DNA of 7,186 bases from Opitutales bacterium. Lineage in GTDB: Bacteria; Verrucomicrobiota; Verrucomicrobiia; Opitutales; Intestinicryptomonadaceae. How positions within the stretch are numbered: position 1 is the stretch's first letter; every line of letters begins with the position of its first letter. Location: assembly GCA_017526045.1 (NCBI GenBank), contig JAFXRX010000276.1, forward strand, positions 1-7,186. Reading direction: 5' to 3'. A program made the translations under genes and the position numbers. Below the pieces are notes generated by a model, which saw only the letters and a list, made by a program, of their open reading frames with translations, was not told where the DNA came from and ran no database searches. Below are positions 1 to 6,251 of this stretch, in pieces.

Positions 1-498
1 GCCCGCGGAATGCCCGTAAACGCCGATTTTTTCGGGGTTTATTTGGAGGGCGCGCGAATATTTTGTGATGTAGCGCAAGGCGTCCATGGCGTCGACCACG
101 CACGCGGACATGTCGCGCTTTGGGTGCCGCCAGCGCGCGAAGCGGTAGCTGGCTGTTGCGACCGCGATGCCGCGCGAATTGTAGTAGCGGATTTCGTCGT
201 TGAAAAAGCCGTAGCCCGAAAACCTTTCGCCGCCCGACCAGCCGCCGCCGTGGAAATAAACGATGAGCGGATAGCCGCCCGCGGGCGCGGCGATTTCGGG
301 ATAGCAAATGTCAAAGCACAAGACCTGCTCGTCGGCGACCTTGTAGGGGACGCCGAATTTCACGTTCAAATTTTTGTAAACGTCGTATTCTTCGGCCCCG
401 CCGAACGGGGTATTTTTAGGCTCGCCGACAGAAAAATCGAATGCGGAAAGCGCGGAGGAAAACGCAAGGGCGGTAAAAACAATCAATAACTTTTTCAT
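1..498 (-). CDS. Exported alpha/beta-hydrolase, esterase/lipase type (partial, C-terminus outside window)
   Basis: An open frame of 166 codons runs from ATG at 498-496 to the left edge with no stop. Residues 1-19 (MKKLLIVFTALAFSSALSA) form a Sec signal peptide with an AxA-like end, so the product is exported. The mature part has the alpha/beta-hydrolase signatures in order: strand PLIVYF followed by the oxyanion-hole motif HGGGW at 83-87, then the nucleophile elbow GHSAG at 162-166, with Ser164 as the predicted nucleophile. The window ends exactly there, so the acid and histidine of the triad are not visible. HGGG plus GxSxG is typical of small carbohydrate or acetyl esterases and lipases of the HSL/BD-FAE type. 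Next to a secreted GH2 enzyme, removal of acyl groups from glycans is a reasonable guess, but the substrate is not proven. No Shine-Dalgarno is visible before the ATG. A promoter lies at 519-547. The gene is separated from tatA by a terminator and is probably its own unit. Confidence 0.88.
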   Translation of the reverse strand, partial: MKKLLIVFTALAFSSALSAFDFSVGEPKNTPFGGAEEYDVYKNLNVKFGVPYKVADEQVLCFDICYPEIAAPAGGYPLIVYFHGGGWSGGERFSGYGFFNDEIRYYNSRGIAVATASYRFARWRHPKRDMSACVVDAMDALRYITKYSRALQINPEKIGVYGHSAG

Positions 499-518
499 AA
501 ATCAAAAATTTTTAAGAA

Positions 519-547
519 AGCATAGCGCGCGCAAATTTCAAAGACAA
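519..547 (-). promoter_or_regulatory. Putative sigma70-type promoter of the hydrolase gene
   Basis: On the minus strand TTGTCT (542-547) and TATGCT (519-524) are separated by 17 bases, matching the -35/-10 pattern at 4 of 6 positions each or better. The predicted transcription start near 512 gives a leader of only about 14 bases with no recognisable Shine-Dalgarno. It lies just downstream of the tatA terminator, as expected for an independently transcribed gene. Sequence pattern only. Confidence 0.45.
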
Positions 548-578
548 GAACAAACTCGCAGGCGGCGAAAAAACGGGC

Positions 579-609
579 AAAAAAAACGCGCGGGAAAAAT
601 CCTGCGCGT
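579..609 (-). terminator. Rho-independent terminator downstream of tatA
   Basis: Read on the minus strand, ACGCGCAGGA (609-600) can pair with TCCCGCGCGT (595-586) around a TTTT loop. The stem has ten positions with one A/C mismatch. It is followed directly by a run of eight T (586-579, the first T also being the last stem base). It begins 25 bases after the tatA stop, so it ends the tatA transcript, and any GH2 readthrough, before the hydrolase promoter. On the plus strand there is no T-run after the stem, so it acts in one direction. Confidence 0.8.
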
Positions 610-634
610 GAAAATCTTTGGCGAAAAAAGCGGG

Positions 635-883
635 CTACTTCTGCTCCTCTTTTTCCTCTTTGCTTTCGACCTTCGGGGCGGGCTTGCGCTCTTCGTCCTC
701 GTTTATTGCGTCGCGGAAATTGTCCTCGACCTCGCGCGACGCCTTTTTGAATTCCTGCATGGACTTGCCCAGCCCGCGCGCAAGCTCGGGGAGCTTTTTG
801 GCGCCGAACAGCAGCAGAATTATCACCAAAATGATGATAAGCTCAGTGTTGCCGATGTTTAAAAATGCAAATATTTCGTTCAT
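635..883 (-). CDS. tatA: Twin-arginine translocase subunit TatA/TatE
   Basis: This 82-residue protein has the full TatA/E pattern: a short N-terminus, one membrane helix at about residues 12-27 with a polar Glu14 near its start, and the FG hinge at 26-27. It continues with AKKLPELARGLGKSMQEFKKA (28-48), an amphipathic helix, and ends in a highly charged Lys/Glu-rich tail. TatA oligomers form the size-adaptable pore through which TatBC-bound folded proteins with RR signals cross the inner membrane. TatB is usually longer and has a different hinge context, so TatA/E is the better call. ATG at 883-881 is preceded by AGTAGGG at 894-900, a partial Shine-Dalgarno 10 bases upstream. The 44-base gap to the GH2 stop (884-927) holds no terminator and no clear promoter, so some readthrough from GH2 is possible. 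No tatC is in the window, and neither exported neighbour has an RR signal, so there is no sign of a functional link to them. Confidence 0.93.
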   Translation of the reverse strand: MNEIFAFLNIGNTELIIILVIILLLFGAKKLPELARGLGKSMQEFKKASREVEDNFRDAINEDEERKPAPKVESKEEKEEQK

Positions 884-927
884 ATAAAAATTACCCTACT
901 AAAATTTTAAGACTTTGCAACAACTAT

Positions 928-3900
928 TTAATCGGCAATGGGCCCGTCCATTAAAAGGTCGTGCGCCGCCGCCTTGTCGGAAGTCGCCTCGCCCTTTTGG
1001 GTCGCCAAGCCCAAAATGCGCAGAAGGCTCTTGAAAAGAAGGCTCGGCTGCTTCGAGGTCAAATTGTAGTTGAGCGAGGAAACCGCGATTTTCCCCTTCT
1101 TGAAGTCCTTGCGCAAAAACGCCGCGCCCTGCGGCTTTTTCAGGTTTTCGTACAAGACCGCCTGCGCGCACTTGCGCATTTCGGGGGCGTCGAACAACGA
1201 CCAGTCTATGTTCGACGGGACTAAATCAACCTTCGCCTTCGACAAATATTTGCCCGAGACAATCCGCTTGAAAATCTTGCGTCCGTCGAAATTGGCAGAG
1301 CTTTGCGGCTCGGAAAAATACAGGTCGAACAGGTTGAAATATTTTGCCATTTCCGATTTTTGCGGGCTTTCAAGGGCTGTGCCGACGTGCTTTTCCGACG
1401 CGATGCCGCCGCCCAAAAACGCCTTGGCGTCTGCCGAAAAATCGTTTTCCGCTATCATAAAAAGCATAACCGCGTTCGGGTTTTTCGCGAAAGTTTTTGC
1501 GGAAATTTCCTTCAAAACGCGCGCCCCAGCGGCGTCCAAATTCTCGGCGTCGACAATCACGAATGGGAGATTTTTATTCTCAAAATCAAGGCGGACGCCC
1601 ATCCGCTTGAGGGCTGAAGCAAGCTTGCCGTTTTGCCCGCCGACAAAATACGCCTCAGTAAACTTTGCGGGCGGCAGTGGCTCGACAGTCTCGGGGTGCG
1701 CGAACGCCTTCGGCTCGCGGATGGGCTGCATGTCCACGCTTTCATATTCGCACTCTCCGCCCAAAACCGCCGCCTTCAGCGCCTTGTAGTGCGCAAGCGG
1801 CCTCATGAACGGCAGCATCTTGTCGATGCCGGGATTCATCGTAAATATGTAAGGCGGAATGCGCTCGAACTGGTAGCCCGGCTTGCCCTCGACGTAGGGC
1901 TTTGAGGGGAACACGCCGTCTTTGAGCGAAGGCAGGCGCGAGAAGTCGTTGTAGCCGTACGGAAGGTGCTCCAAGCCGAACCAGCATACCTCCGAAGGCG
2001 AAAAATACGCAAGCTGCGGCTTGGCGACATTTTTTACCATTCTGTACAAGTCGCCCGCAAGAGCCTTGTTTCTGCCCGCGTAAGACTTGAAAACTTCGTC
2101 GCCCCAATATTTGTAAACGCGGCTCGGGTTGCCGTAGTAGGTCGCGCCGAATTCGCCAACCACCATGGGCTTTTTGAAATTCATATTTTTCTGCGCCTCG
2201 TTCACCGCCCCCGACACGTCGCCGTCGCCAAAGTGCCTGCTCCAGACGGGCAGGCTGCCGTCCAAATCCCTGTCGCCGTCGATAGTTATAAACTGGCGCG
2301 TCGGGTCGAATTTTAGCGGGACTTCGGCAAGGCAAGCAAGCTTCTGTTCCCACTCTTTTTTGTCTTTTTGAAGCTCGTCAAAATCCGCCTTGTACTGCAA
2401 AAACGCCTGCAAGTCCCCGGGCTTTACGTCTTTTTCGGACTTAACGTTTCTGAATTTTTCGTAATTTTTGACCTGAAGATGCGGCAGGCTCATGGCAAAC
2501 ATTTCGTTGCCGACGCTCCAGCCCAAAACCGAAGGATTGTTGCGGTAGCGTTTCACAAGCCCCTCAATCTGCGCTTCGGTGCGCTGCCAAGTGATGTCTT
2601 CTGTCAAATTCGGGCGGATTGACGAGCCGAAGAGCGCGCCCTCGGCAAGAACCATAATCCCCATTTCGTCCGCCATTTCGTAGTAGAATTTGTGCCACGG
2701 CTGCGCGTGCGGGCGCACGGCGTTGCCGCCGAACGACTTTATCATCTGGTACCACGCCCAGACGAACCTGCGCGAGCACGTGTAGGGGCCGAAGGGGTGC
2801 TGCAAGTCGCCAAACGCCTGGATTTTCTTGCCGTTTAAAAGCAAGTCGGAGCCCAAAATCGTAAACTCCCTCCAGCCGAACCTCGCGTATTTTACGTCGC
2901 CGCCCTCAGCGGAATTTTTCAAACTTATGAGCGCGGCGTACAAATTGGGCTCTTCGCAGCTCCAGAATTTGAGCGCGTTTTCGGGGCGTACGGAAAGCGT
3001 GAAAACCGCGCTCTTGCCCGCGGCGATTTTCACCTTGCGCGGCGGGATTTTCAAGGCGGCCTGCTTTGCCAAAGACCACTTGGGCTCGGGCGCGTTCAAG
3101 ACGCTTTCAAGGCGCGCGCCAAGGAGCTTGCCATCGTCCAAATTCGCGGCGTTTAATTTTTTCAAGTCCGCCGCGGAGCCGTTTATCCACTCTTTTATTT
3201 CCGCTGAAAGCTCCCCTTCAAAACTCTTTTTCGACGAATTTTTGACTGTTATTTCAAGCTCCAAAACGCCCTTTGAAACCAGCGGCTTTACAAAAACGTC
3301 CTCGACGTAAACTTCGGGGCGCGCAAGCAAAAAGACGTCCTGCCAAATCCCGACGAGGTCGTCGGTGTTCGAGCCCGCGGGATAGGTTGCGTTCATCCTG
3401 TACTTTGGGTGGCGCTTGTCGAAGAGCTTAGAGTGGCGCACGCCCAAAAGGATTTCGTTTTTGCCGCTTTTAAGCGCGTCTGTTATGTCGACTTCAAAGC
3501 CGATGTGAGAGTCGAAGTGCTCGCCGACTTTCTTTGAATTCACAAAAATTTGCGCGTGCCCCGCGACGGCGTCGAAGTGCAGAAAAACGCGCTTGCCCGC
3601 CCAGTCTTTGGGCAGCTCGAACTCCTTTTTAAGCCAGCCCATCCGCGCGCCTATCCAGTGCTCGGGGTAGCTCGGGAAATACACGGAGCTCGGCGCGTAG
3701 GGCATATTCGTGCCCTCGCCCGTTTTTTCGCCGCCGCCCCATTTGTTGACGTTCCACGGCGACGGAATTTTTATTTTTACGCTCTCCCACTTGTCGGGAG
3801 AAGGCTCGGGCAATTCGGGGGGCGTTCCGTCGCCCTGGACAAATCCCTTGGGAAGCGGCGCAAGCTGCAAGTCCCAGTAGCCGTTGAGGCAGATTTCGCC

Positions 3901-4032
3901 GCGCGAGGGTTTTTCGCAAGGCGCAACGACGCCGTCCGACGGGGAAAAGTCGCGCTCGAAAACTTCCGCGGAAAACAATTCCGCCGCGGCGAGCGCGAAC
4001 ATTGAAGACACAATTATTTTCAGTATTTTCAT
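928..4032 (-). CDS. Secreted glycoside hydrolase family 2 enzyme (beta-galactosidase-like)
   Basis: This 1034-residue protein starts at ATG 4032-4030. A TTG three codons upstream (4041) is also in frame, but the ATG gives a normal Sec signal peptide, MKILKIIVSSMFALAAAELFSA, cleaved near residue 17 or 22. Domains by residue from that ATG: a jelly-roll sugar-binding domain at about 45-240, containing LNGYWDLQL and ending in GIWQDVFLL at 228-236; an Ig-like domain at about 240-393, ending RFGWREF; and a TIM barrel at about 395-700. The barrel holds AVRPHAQPW (438-446), the acid/base Glu510 in GWSVGNEMF (codon 2503-2505), and the probable nucleophile Glu627 in VVGEFGATYYG (codon 2152-2154). Both key glutamates are therefore present. 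The tail from about 790 to 1034 is not a standard GH2 domain; it looks like a Rossmann or glutamine-amidotransferase-like fold. GH2 includes beta-galactosidases, beta-mannosidases, beta-glucuronidases and others. The divergent galactose symporter and galactokinase favour beta-galactoside cleavage, by context only. No Shine-Dalgarno is seen; a strong promoter lies at 4063-4090. Confidence 0.92.
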   Translation of the reverse strand: MKILKIIVSSMFALAAAELFSAEVFERDFSPSDGVVAPCEKPSRGEICLNGYWDLQLAPLPKGFVQGDGTPPELPEPSPDKWESVKIKIPSPWNVNKWGGGEKTGEGTNMPYAPSSVYFPSYPEHWIGARMGWLKKEFELPKDWAGKRVFLHFDAVAGHAQIFVNSKKVGEHFDSHIGFEVDITDALKSGKNEILLGVRHSKLFDKRHPKYRMNATYPAGSNTDDLVGIWQDVFLLARPEVYVEDVFVKPLVSKGVLELEITVKNSSKKSFEGELSAEIKEWINGSAADLKKLNAANLDDGKLLGARLESVLNAPEPKWSLAKQAALKIPPRKVKIAAGKSAVFTLSVRPENALKFWSCEEPNLYAALISLKNSAEGGDVKYARFGWREFTILGSDLLLNGKKIQAFGDLQHPFGPYTCSRRFVWAWYQMIKSFGGNAVRPHAQPWHKFYYEMADEMGIMVLAEGALFGSSIRPNLTEDITWQRTEAQIEGLVKRYRNNPSVLGWSVGNEMFAMSLPHLQVKNYEKFRNVKSEKDVKPGDLQAFLQYKADFDELQKDKKEWEQKLACLAEVPLKFDPTRQFITIDGDRDLDGSLPVWSRHFGDGDVSGAVNEAQKNMNFKKPMVVGEFGATYYGNPSRVYKYWGDEVFKSYAGRNKALAGDLYRMVKNVAKPQLAYFSPSEVCWFGLEHLPYGYNDFSRLPSLKDGVFPSKPYVEGKPGYQFERIPPYIFTMNPGIDKMLPFMRPLAHYKALKAAVLGGECEYESVDMQPIREPKAFAHPETVEPLPPAKFTEAYFVGGQNGKLASALKRMGVRLDFENKNLPFVIVDAENLDAAGARVLKEISAKTFAKNPNAVMLFMIAENDFSADAKAFLGGGIASEKHVGTALESPQKSEMAKYFNLFDLYFSEPQSSANFDGRKIFKRIVSGKYLSKAKVDLVPSNIDWSLFDAPEMRKCAQAVLYENLKKPQGAAFLRKDFKKGKIAVSSLNYNLTSKQPSLLFKSLLRILGLATQKGEATSDKAAAHDLLMDGPIAD

Positions 4033-4062
4033 AATAAGCAAGTATTGTAAAAAGTACGTTTT

Positions 4063-4090
4063 ATTGTAGAAACGCGGCGCAATATGTCAA
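4063..4090 (-). promoter_or_regulatory. Near-consensus sigma70-type promoter of the GH2 gene
   Basis: On the minus strand a perfect -35 box TTGACA (4085-4090) and a -10 box TACAAT (4063-4068) are separated by 16 bases. The predicted start near 4056 leaves a leader of about 24 bases before the GH2 ATG. A second TACAAT lies at 4044-4049 but has no good -35 partner. The left arm of the inverted repeat at 4069-4105 fills the spacer of this promoter, so a bound regulator would be expected to block it. Confidence 0.7.
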
Positions 4091-4105
4091 ATAAAACCGC
4101 GTTTC
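4069..4105. promoter_or_regulatory. Probable operator: perfect 9-bp inverted repeat across the GH2 promoter
   Basis: GAAACGCGG (4069-4077) and CCGCGTTTC (4097-4105) are exact reverse complements separated by 19 bases. The left arm sits between the -10 and -35 boxes of the GH2 promoter and the right arm sits just upstream of its -35 box. The arms are GC-rich islands in an otherwise AT-rich intergenic region. The arm centres are 28 bases apart, close to three helical turns less a few bases, so each arm could bind one subunit or one dimer of a regulator. A transcribed hairpin is less likely, because the repeat lies upstream of the predicted GH2 start. The regulator is not encoded in the window. 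Confidence 0.55.
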
Positions 4106-4132
4106 AAAATATTAAAACACCGCAAATAAAAT
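4102..4132 (+). promoter_or_regulatory. Weak candidate promoter for the symporter-galactokinase unit
   Basis: TTTCAA (4102-4107) and TAAAAT (4127-4132) could act as -35 and -10 boxes, with a long spacer of 19 bases. This is the best plus-strand pair I could find between the operator and the symporter start. The alternative TTTACA at 4134-4139 has no acceptable -10 box at normal spacing. If real, the -35 box overlaps the right arm of the inverted repeat, so one regulator could control both directions. Low confidence. Confidence 0.25.
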
Positions 4133-4187
4133 CTTTACATTAAAAATAAAAAATGTTTTGTTTTAATGCCATACCGCTTATTAAAAC
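4110..4187. repeat. Three copies of ATTAAAAC in the divergent control region
   Basis: ATTAAAAC occurs at 4111-4118 and 4180-4187 on the plus strand (each preceded by T, giving a 9-base direct repeat TATTAAAAC) and as its complement GTTTTAAT at 4160-4167. They may be binding sites for a regulator of the symporter operon, but the region is very AT-rich and chance is a real alternative. Confidence 0.25.
4138..4168. repeat. 8-bp inverted repeat in the symporter leader region
   Basis: CATTAAAA (4138-4145) and TTTTAATG (4161-4168) are exact reverse complements with a 15-base spacer. The stem would be weak because it is almost all A/T, so a protein site is more plausible than an RNA hairpin. It partly overlaps the ATTAAAAC copies. 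Confidence 0.25.
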
Positions 4188-4192
4188 CAAAC

Positions 4193-4196
4193 AGGA
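4193..4196 (+). promoter_or_regulatory. Ribosome binding site of the symporter
   Basis: AGGA lies 9 bases before ATG 4206. It supports this start over the later in-frame ATGs, and the frame from here begins directly with the first membrane helix. Confidence 0.6.
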
Positions 4197-4205
4197 AAAT
4201 AAACT

Positions 4206-6239
4206 ATGTTGTTCAGCACTCTCGATATCGCCATATTCATCGGTTTCATTGCAGTTGTTCTCTTTGTGGGGCTCTACATGGGCAGAAGCAAAGAGAAGGA
4301 AAGCGCGGAAGGCTACTTCCTTGCGGGAAGGGGGCTTTCGTGGTGGCTGATAGGCTTTTCGCTTATCGCCGCGAACATTTCGACCGAGCAGTTCGTCGGC
4401 ATGAGCGGCAGCGCGGCGGGCCCTGCGGGCTTGGCGATAGCAAGCTACGAGTGGATGGCGGCAATAACGCTGGTGTTTGTCGCATTCTTCTTCCTGCCTA
4501 AATTTTTGAAGTGCGGCATATACACGATGCCGCAGTTTTTGGAGCAGAGGTTCGACACGTTTTCAAGAACGGTGATGTCGGTTATGATGGTCGTGGTTTT
4601 GGTCGCGGTAAATGTCACGGGCGTTATTTATTCGGGGGCGATAACAGCCTCCACCCTCTTTAGCGGCCACTACTTCCTGGGCATGCCGATGGACGTCGAG
4701 TTCTTTGCCTGGGCCATCGGCATTGTCGCCGCCGTCTACGTTTTTGTGGGCGGCTTGAAGGCGTGCGCGTGGGCGGACTTAATCCAGGGCGCGGCTCTGA
4801 TTGCGGGCGGGGCGATAATCGCGTATCTTGCATTCGACGCAATGGGCGCGATTGAAGTGGAAAAAATCGCGCACACAGGCGGCGCGGACGCGCTGAAAAA
4901 TCTGACCGACACTTCGAGCGGGCTCGAAAAATTCTCCGCCGCAAACGCCGACAAGCTTACGATGTTCCTGCCCGCCGACAACAGCGAAGTGCCCTGGACT
5001 GCCCTCATCATCGGGCTTTGGATTCCCAACTTCTACTACTGGGGCTTGAACCAGTACATAATGCAGCGCACGCTCGGCGCCTCCAGCCTCGCCGAGGGGC
5101 AAAAGGGCATAATGTTTGCGGCGTTCATGAAAATTTTAATCCCGTTTTTAATCGTGTTCCCGGGGCTTATCGCCTTTAACCTCTATTCGGAAAAAATGGC
5201 CGACGCGGCTCTGGGCGACGCAAAAATCCAAGCCGCAAACGCTGAGGCGTACTCGCTTGTTTTCGCCGGCGAAAAACTCGGCAAGTTCAACTCTTTTGCC
5301 GAAATCCCCGCGGCTGAAATCGAGCGCGCCGCCGCCGAATTCAAGCCGATTGCAAAAAATCTTCCCGACGCTGAGGCGCTGGAATATTTCAAAAACTACT
5401 TCGAGCTGCGCGGCGAAAACGAGCTCAAGGACATCAGGTTTTCATACGACAGCGCGTGGGCAAGGCAAAACCCCGCCCTCGTAAAATCGGTCGACAAGTG
5501 GAACGCGGAAATGTGCGCGAAAAATCCGAACCTGAAAAACCCGACGCTCAAAAGCCAGCTGGCGGGCAGCGTGCAGACCAAAAACCTAATCGGCTACAAA
5601 TACGACACTGCCTTCGGGCTTCTCTTGAAAGAGCTCGTGCCCGCAAACGGCCTTACTGGCTTCATATTCGCCGCGCTTCTGGGCGCGGTTGTAAGCTCGC
5701 TTGCCTCGATGCTCAACGCCGCATCAACAATATTTACAATAGACATCTTCAAGCGATTTGTGAACAAAAGCGCAAGCGGCGGCGCGCAGGTTTTGTCGGG
5801 CAGAATTTGTGTTGCCTTGTTCGCGGTCTTGGGCTGCATAATCGCCCCGTTTTTGAACAACCCCGAATTCGGCAACATATTCACATACATCCAGGAATTC
5901 CAGGGCTTCCTCTCCCCGGGCATTCTGGCGGTGTTCCTGTTCGGGCTCTTCTCCAAAAAAGCCCCGAGATTTTCGGGCGCGGTCGGCATAATCGCAAGCC
6001 CGGCGATTTACGGGCTTCTTAAAATCTTCCTGCCCGAAGTCGCGTTCCTAAACAGAATGGCGATAACTTTTGTGGCAATTCTTGTCCTGATGCTTTTAAT
6101 GAGGCTTGTAAAGCCGCTCAGGCAGGAAATCGCGATGCCCGAAAACCCGAAAATAAACATCGAGCACTCGAAGTCCGTATATATAATGGGCGCGGTCGTG
6201 CTTGCGATAACGTCGTCGCTTTACGTCTATTTCAGCTAA
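4206..6239 (+). CDS. Sodium/solute symporter of the SLC5 (SSS) family, Na+/galactose type
   Basis: This 677-residue inner-membrane protein has about 14 predicted membrane helices (near 5-25, 44-66, 78-98, 122-143, 167-183, 189-209, 265-285, 301-326, 481-517, 531-549, 564-583, 588-609, 617-634 and 656-675). It closely follows Vibrio vSGLT as I recall that sequence. Equivalents of the sugar-binding residues are present: Asn57, Gln62, Glu82, Asn136, Asn275, Lys309 and Gln563. So are the gate residues Met66, Tyr81, Tyr278 and Phe559, and the sodium-site residues Ala55, Ile58, Ala494, Ser497 and Ser498. One difference is Ala85 where vSGLT has Ser91. It should import galactose or a close relative with Na+. 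The loop between helices 8 and 9 (core TM7-TM8, periplasmic side) is about 118 residues longer than in vSGLT, polar and probably helical (about 340-463). The galactokinase start is 12 bases after the stop, which implies one transcript. Glucose or another hexose remains possible. Confidence 0.93.
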   Translation: MLFSTLDIAIFIGFIAVVLFVGLYMGRSKEKESAEGYFLAGRGLSWWLIGFSLIAANISTEQFVGMSGSAAGPAGLAIASYEWMAAITLVFVAFFFLPKFLKCGIYTMPQFLEQRFDTFSRTVMSVMMVVVLVAVNVTGVIYSGAITASTLFSGHYFLGMPMDVEFFAWAIGIVAAVYVFVGGLKACAWADLIQGAALIAGGAIIAYLAFDAMGAIEVEKIAHTGGADALKNLTDTSSGLEKFSAANADKLTMFLPADNSEVPWTALIIGLWIPNFYYWGLNQYIMQRTLGASSLAEGQKGIMFAAFMKILIPFLIVFPGLIAFNLYSEKMADAALGDAKIQAANAEAYSLVFAGEKLGKFNSFAEIPAAEIERAAAEFKPIAKNLPDAEALEYFKNYFELRGENELKDIRFSYDSAWARQNPALVKSVDKWNAEMCAKNPNLKNPTLKSQLAGSVQTKNLIGYKYDTAFGLLLKELVPANGLTGFIFAALLGAVVSSLASMLNAASTIFTIDIFKRFVNKSASGGAQVLSGRICVALFAVLGCIIAPFLNNPEFGNIFTYIQEFQGFLSPGILAVFLFGLFSKKAPRFSGAVGIIASPAIYGLLKIFLPEVAFLNRMAITFVAILVLMLLMRLVKPLRQEIAMPENPKINIEHSKSVYIMGAVVLAITSSLYVYFS

Positions 6240-6244
6240 AAGGA
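6240..6244 (+). promoter_or_regulatory. Ribosome binding site of galactokinase
   Basis: AAGGA begins at the base after the symporter stop codon and is 7 bases from ATG 6252. It decides the galactokinase start and shows the two genes are translated from one message. Confidence 0.75.
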
Positions 6245-6251
6245 AATTTTT

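Noticed and set aside
10..489. 159-codon plus-strand frame at the left edge
   Set aside because: It is antisense to the hydrolase, whose signal peptide, HGGGW and GHSAG motifs prove the minus-strand frame.
1070..1789. 239-codon open frame on the plus strand opposite the GH2 gene
   Set aside because: It is antisense to a clearly coding GH2 tail, has no recognisable domain or start signal, and is explained by the strong codon bias of the real gene.
1742..2353. 203-codon minus-strand frame inside the GH2 gene
   Set aside because: It lies wholly within the catalytic domain of GH2 in a shifted frame, is Arg/Ala/Gly-rich and resembles no protein family.
635..4032. Functional link between TatA and the exported enzymes
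   Set aside because: Both exported enzymes have Sec-type signals without a twin arginine, so the neighbouring tatA gene is more likely a coincidence of gene order.
4138..4168. Riboswitch or attenuator in the symporter leader
   Set aside because: The only hairpin is an A/T-only 8-bp stem with a 15-base loop; there is no GC-rich stem, T-run or recognised aptamer.
5456..6022. 188-codon plus-strand frame overlapping the symporter
   Set aside because: It is an out-of-frame shadow of the conserved membrane helices of the symporter; the composition is rich in Arg, Gly and Pro with no family signal.
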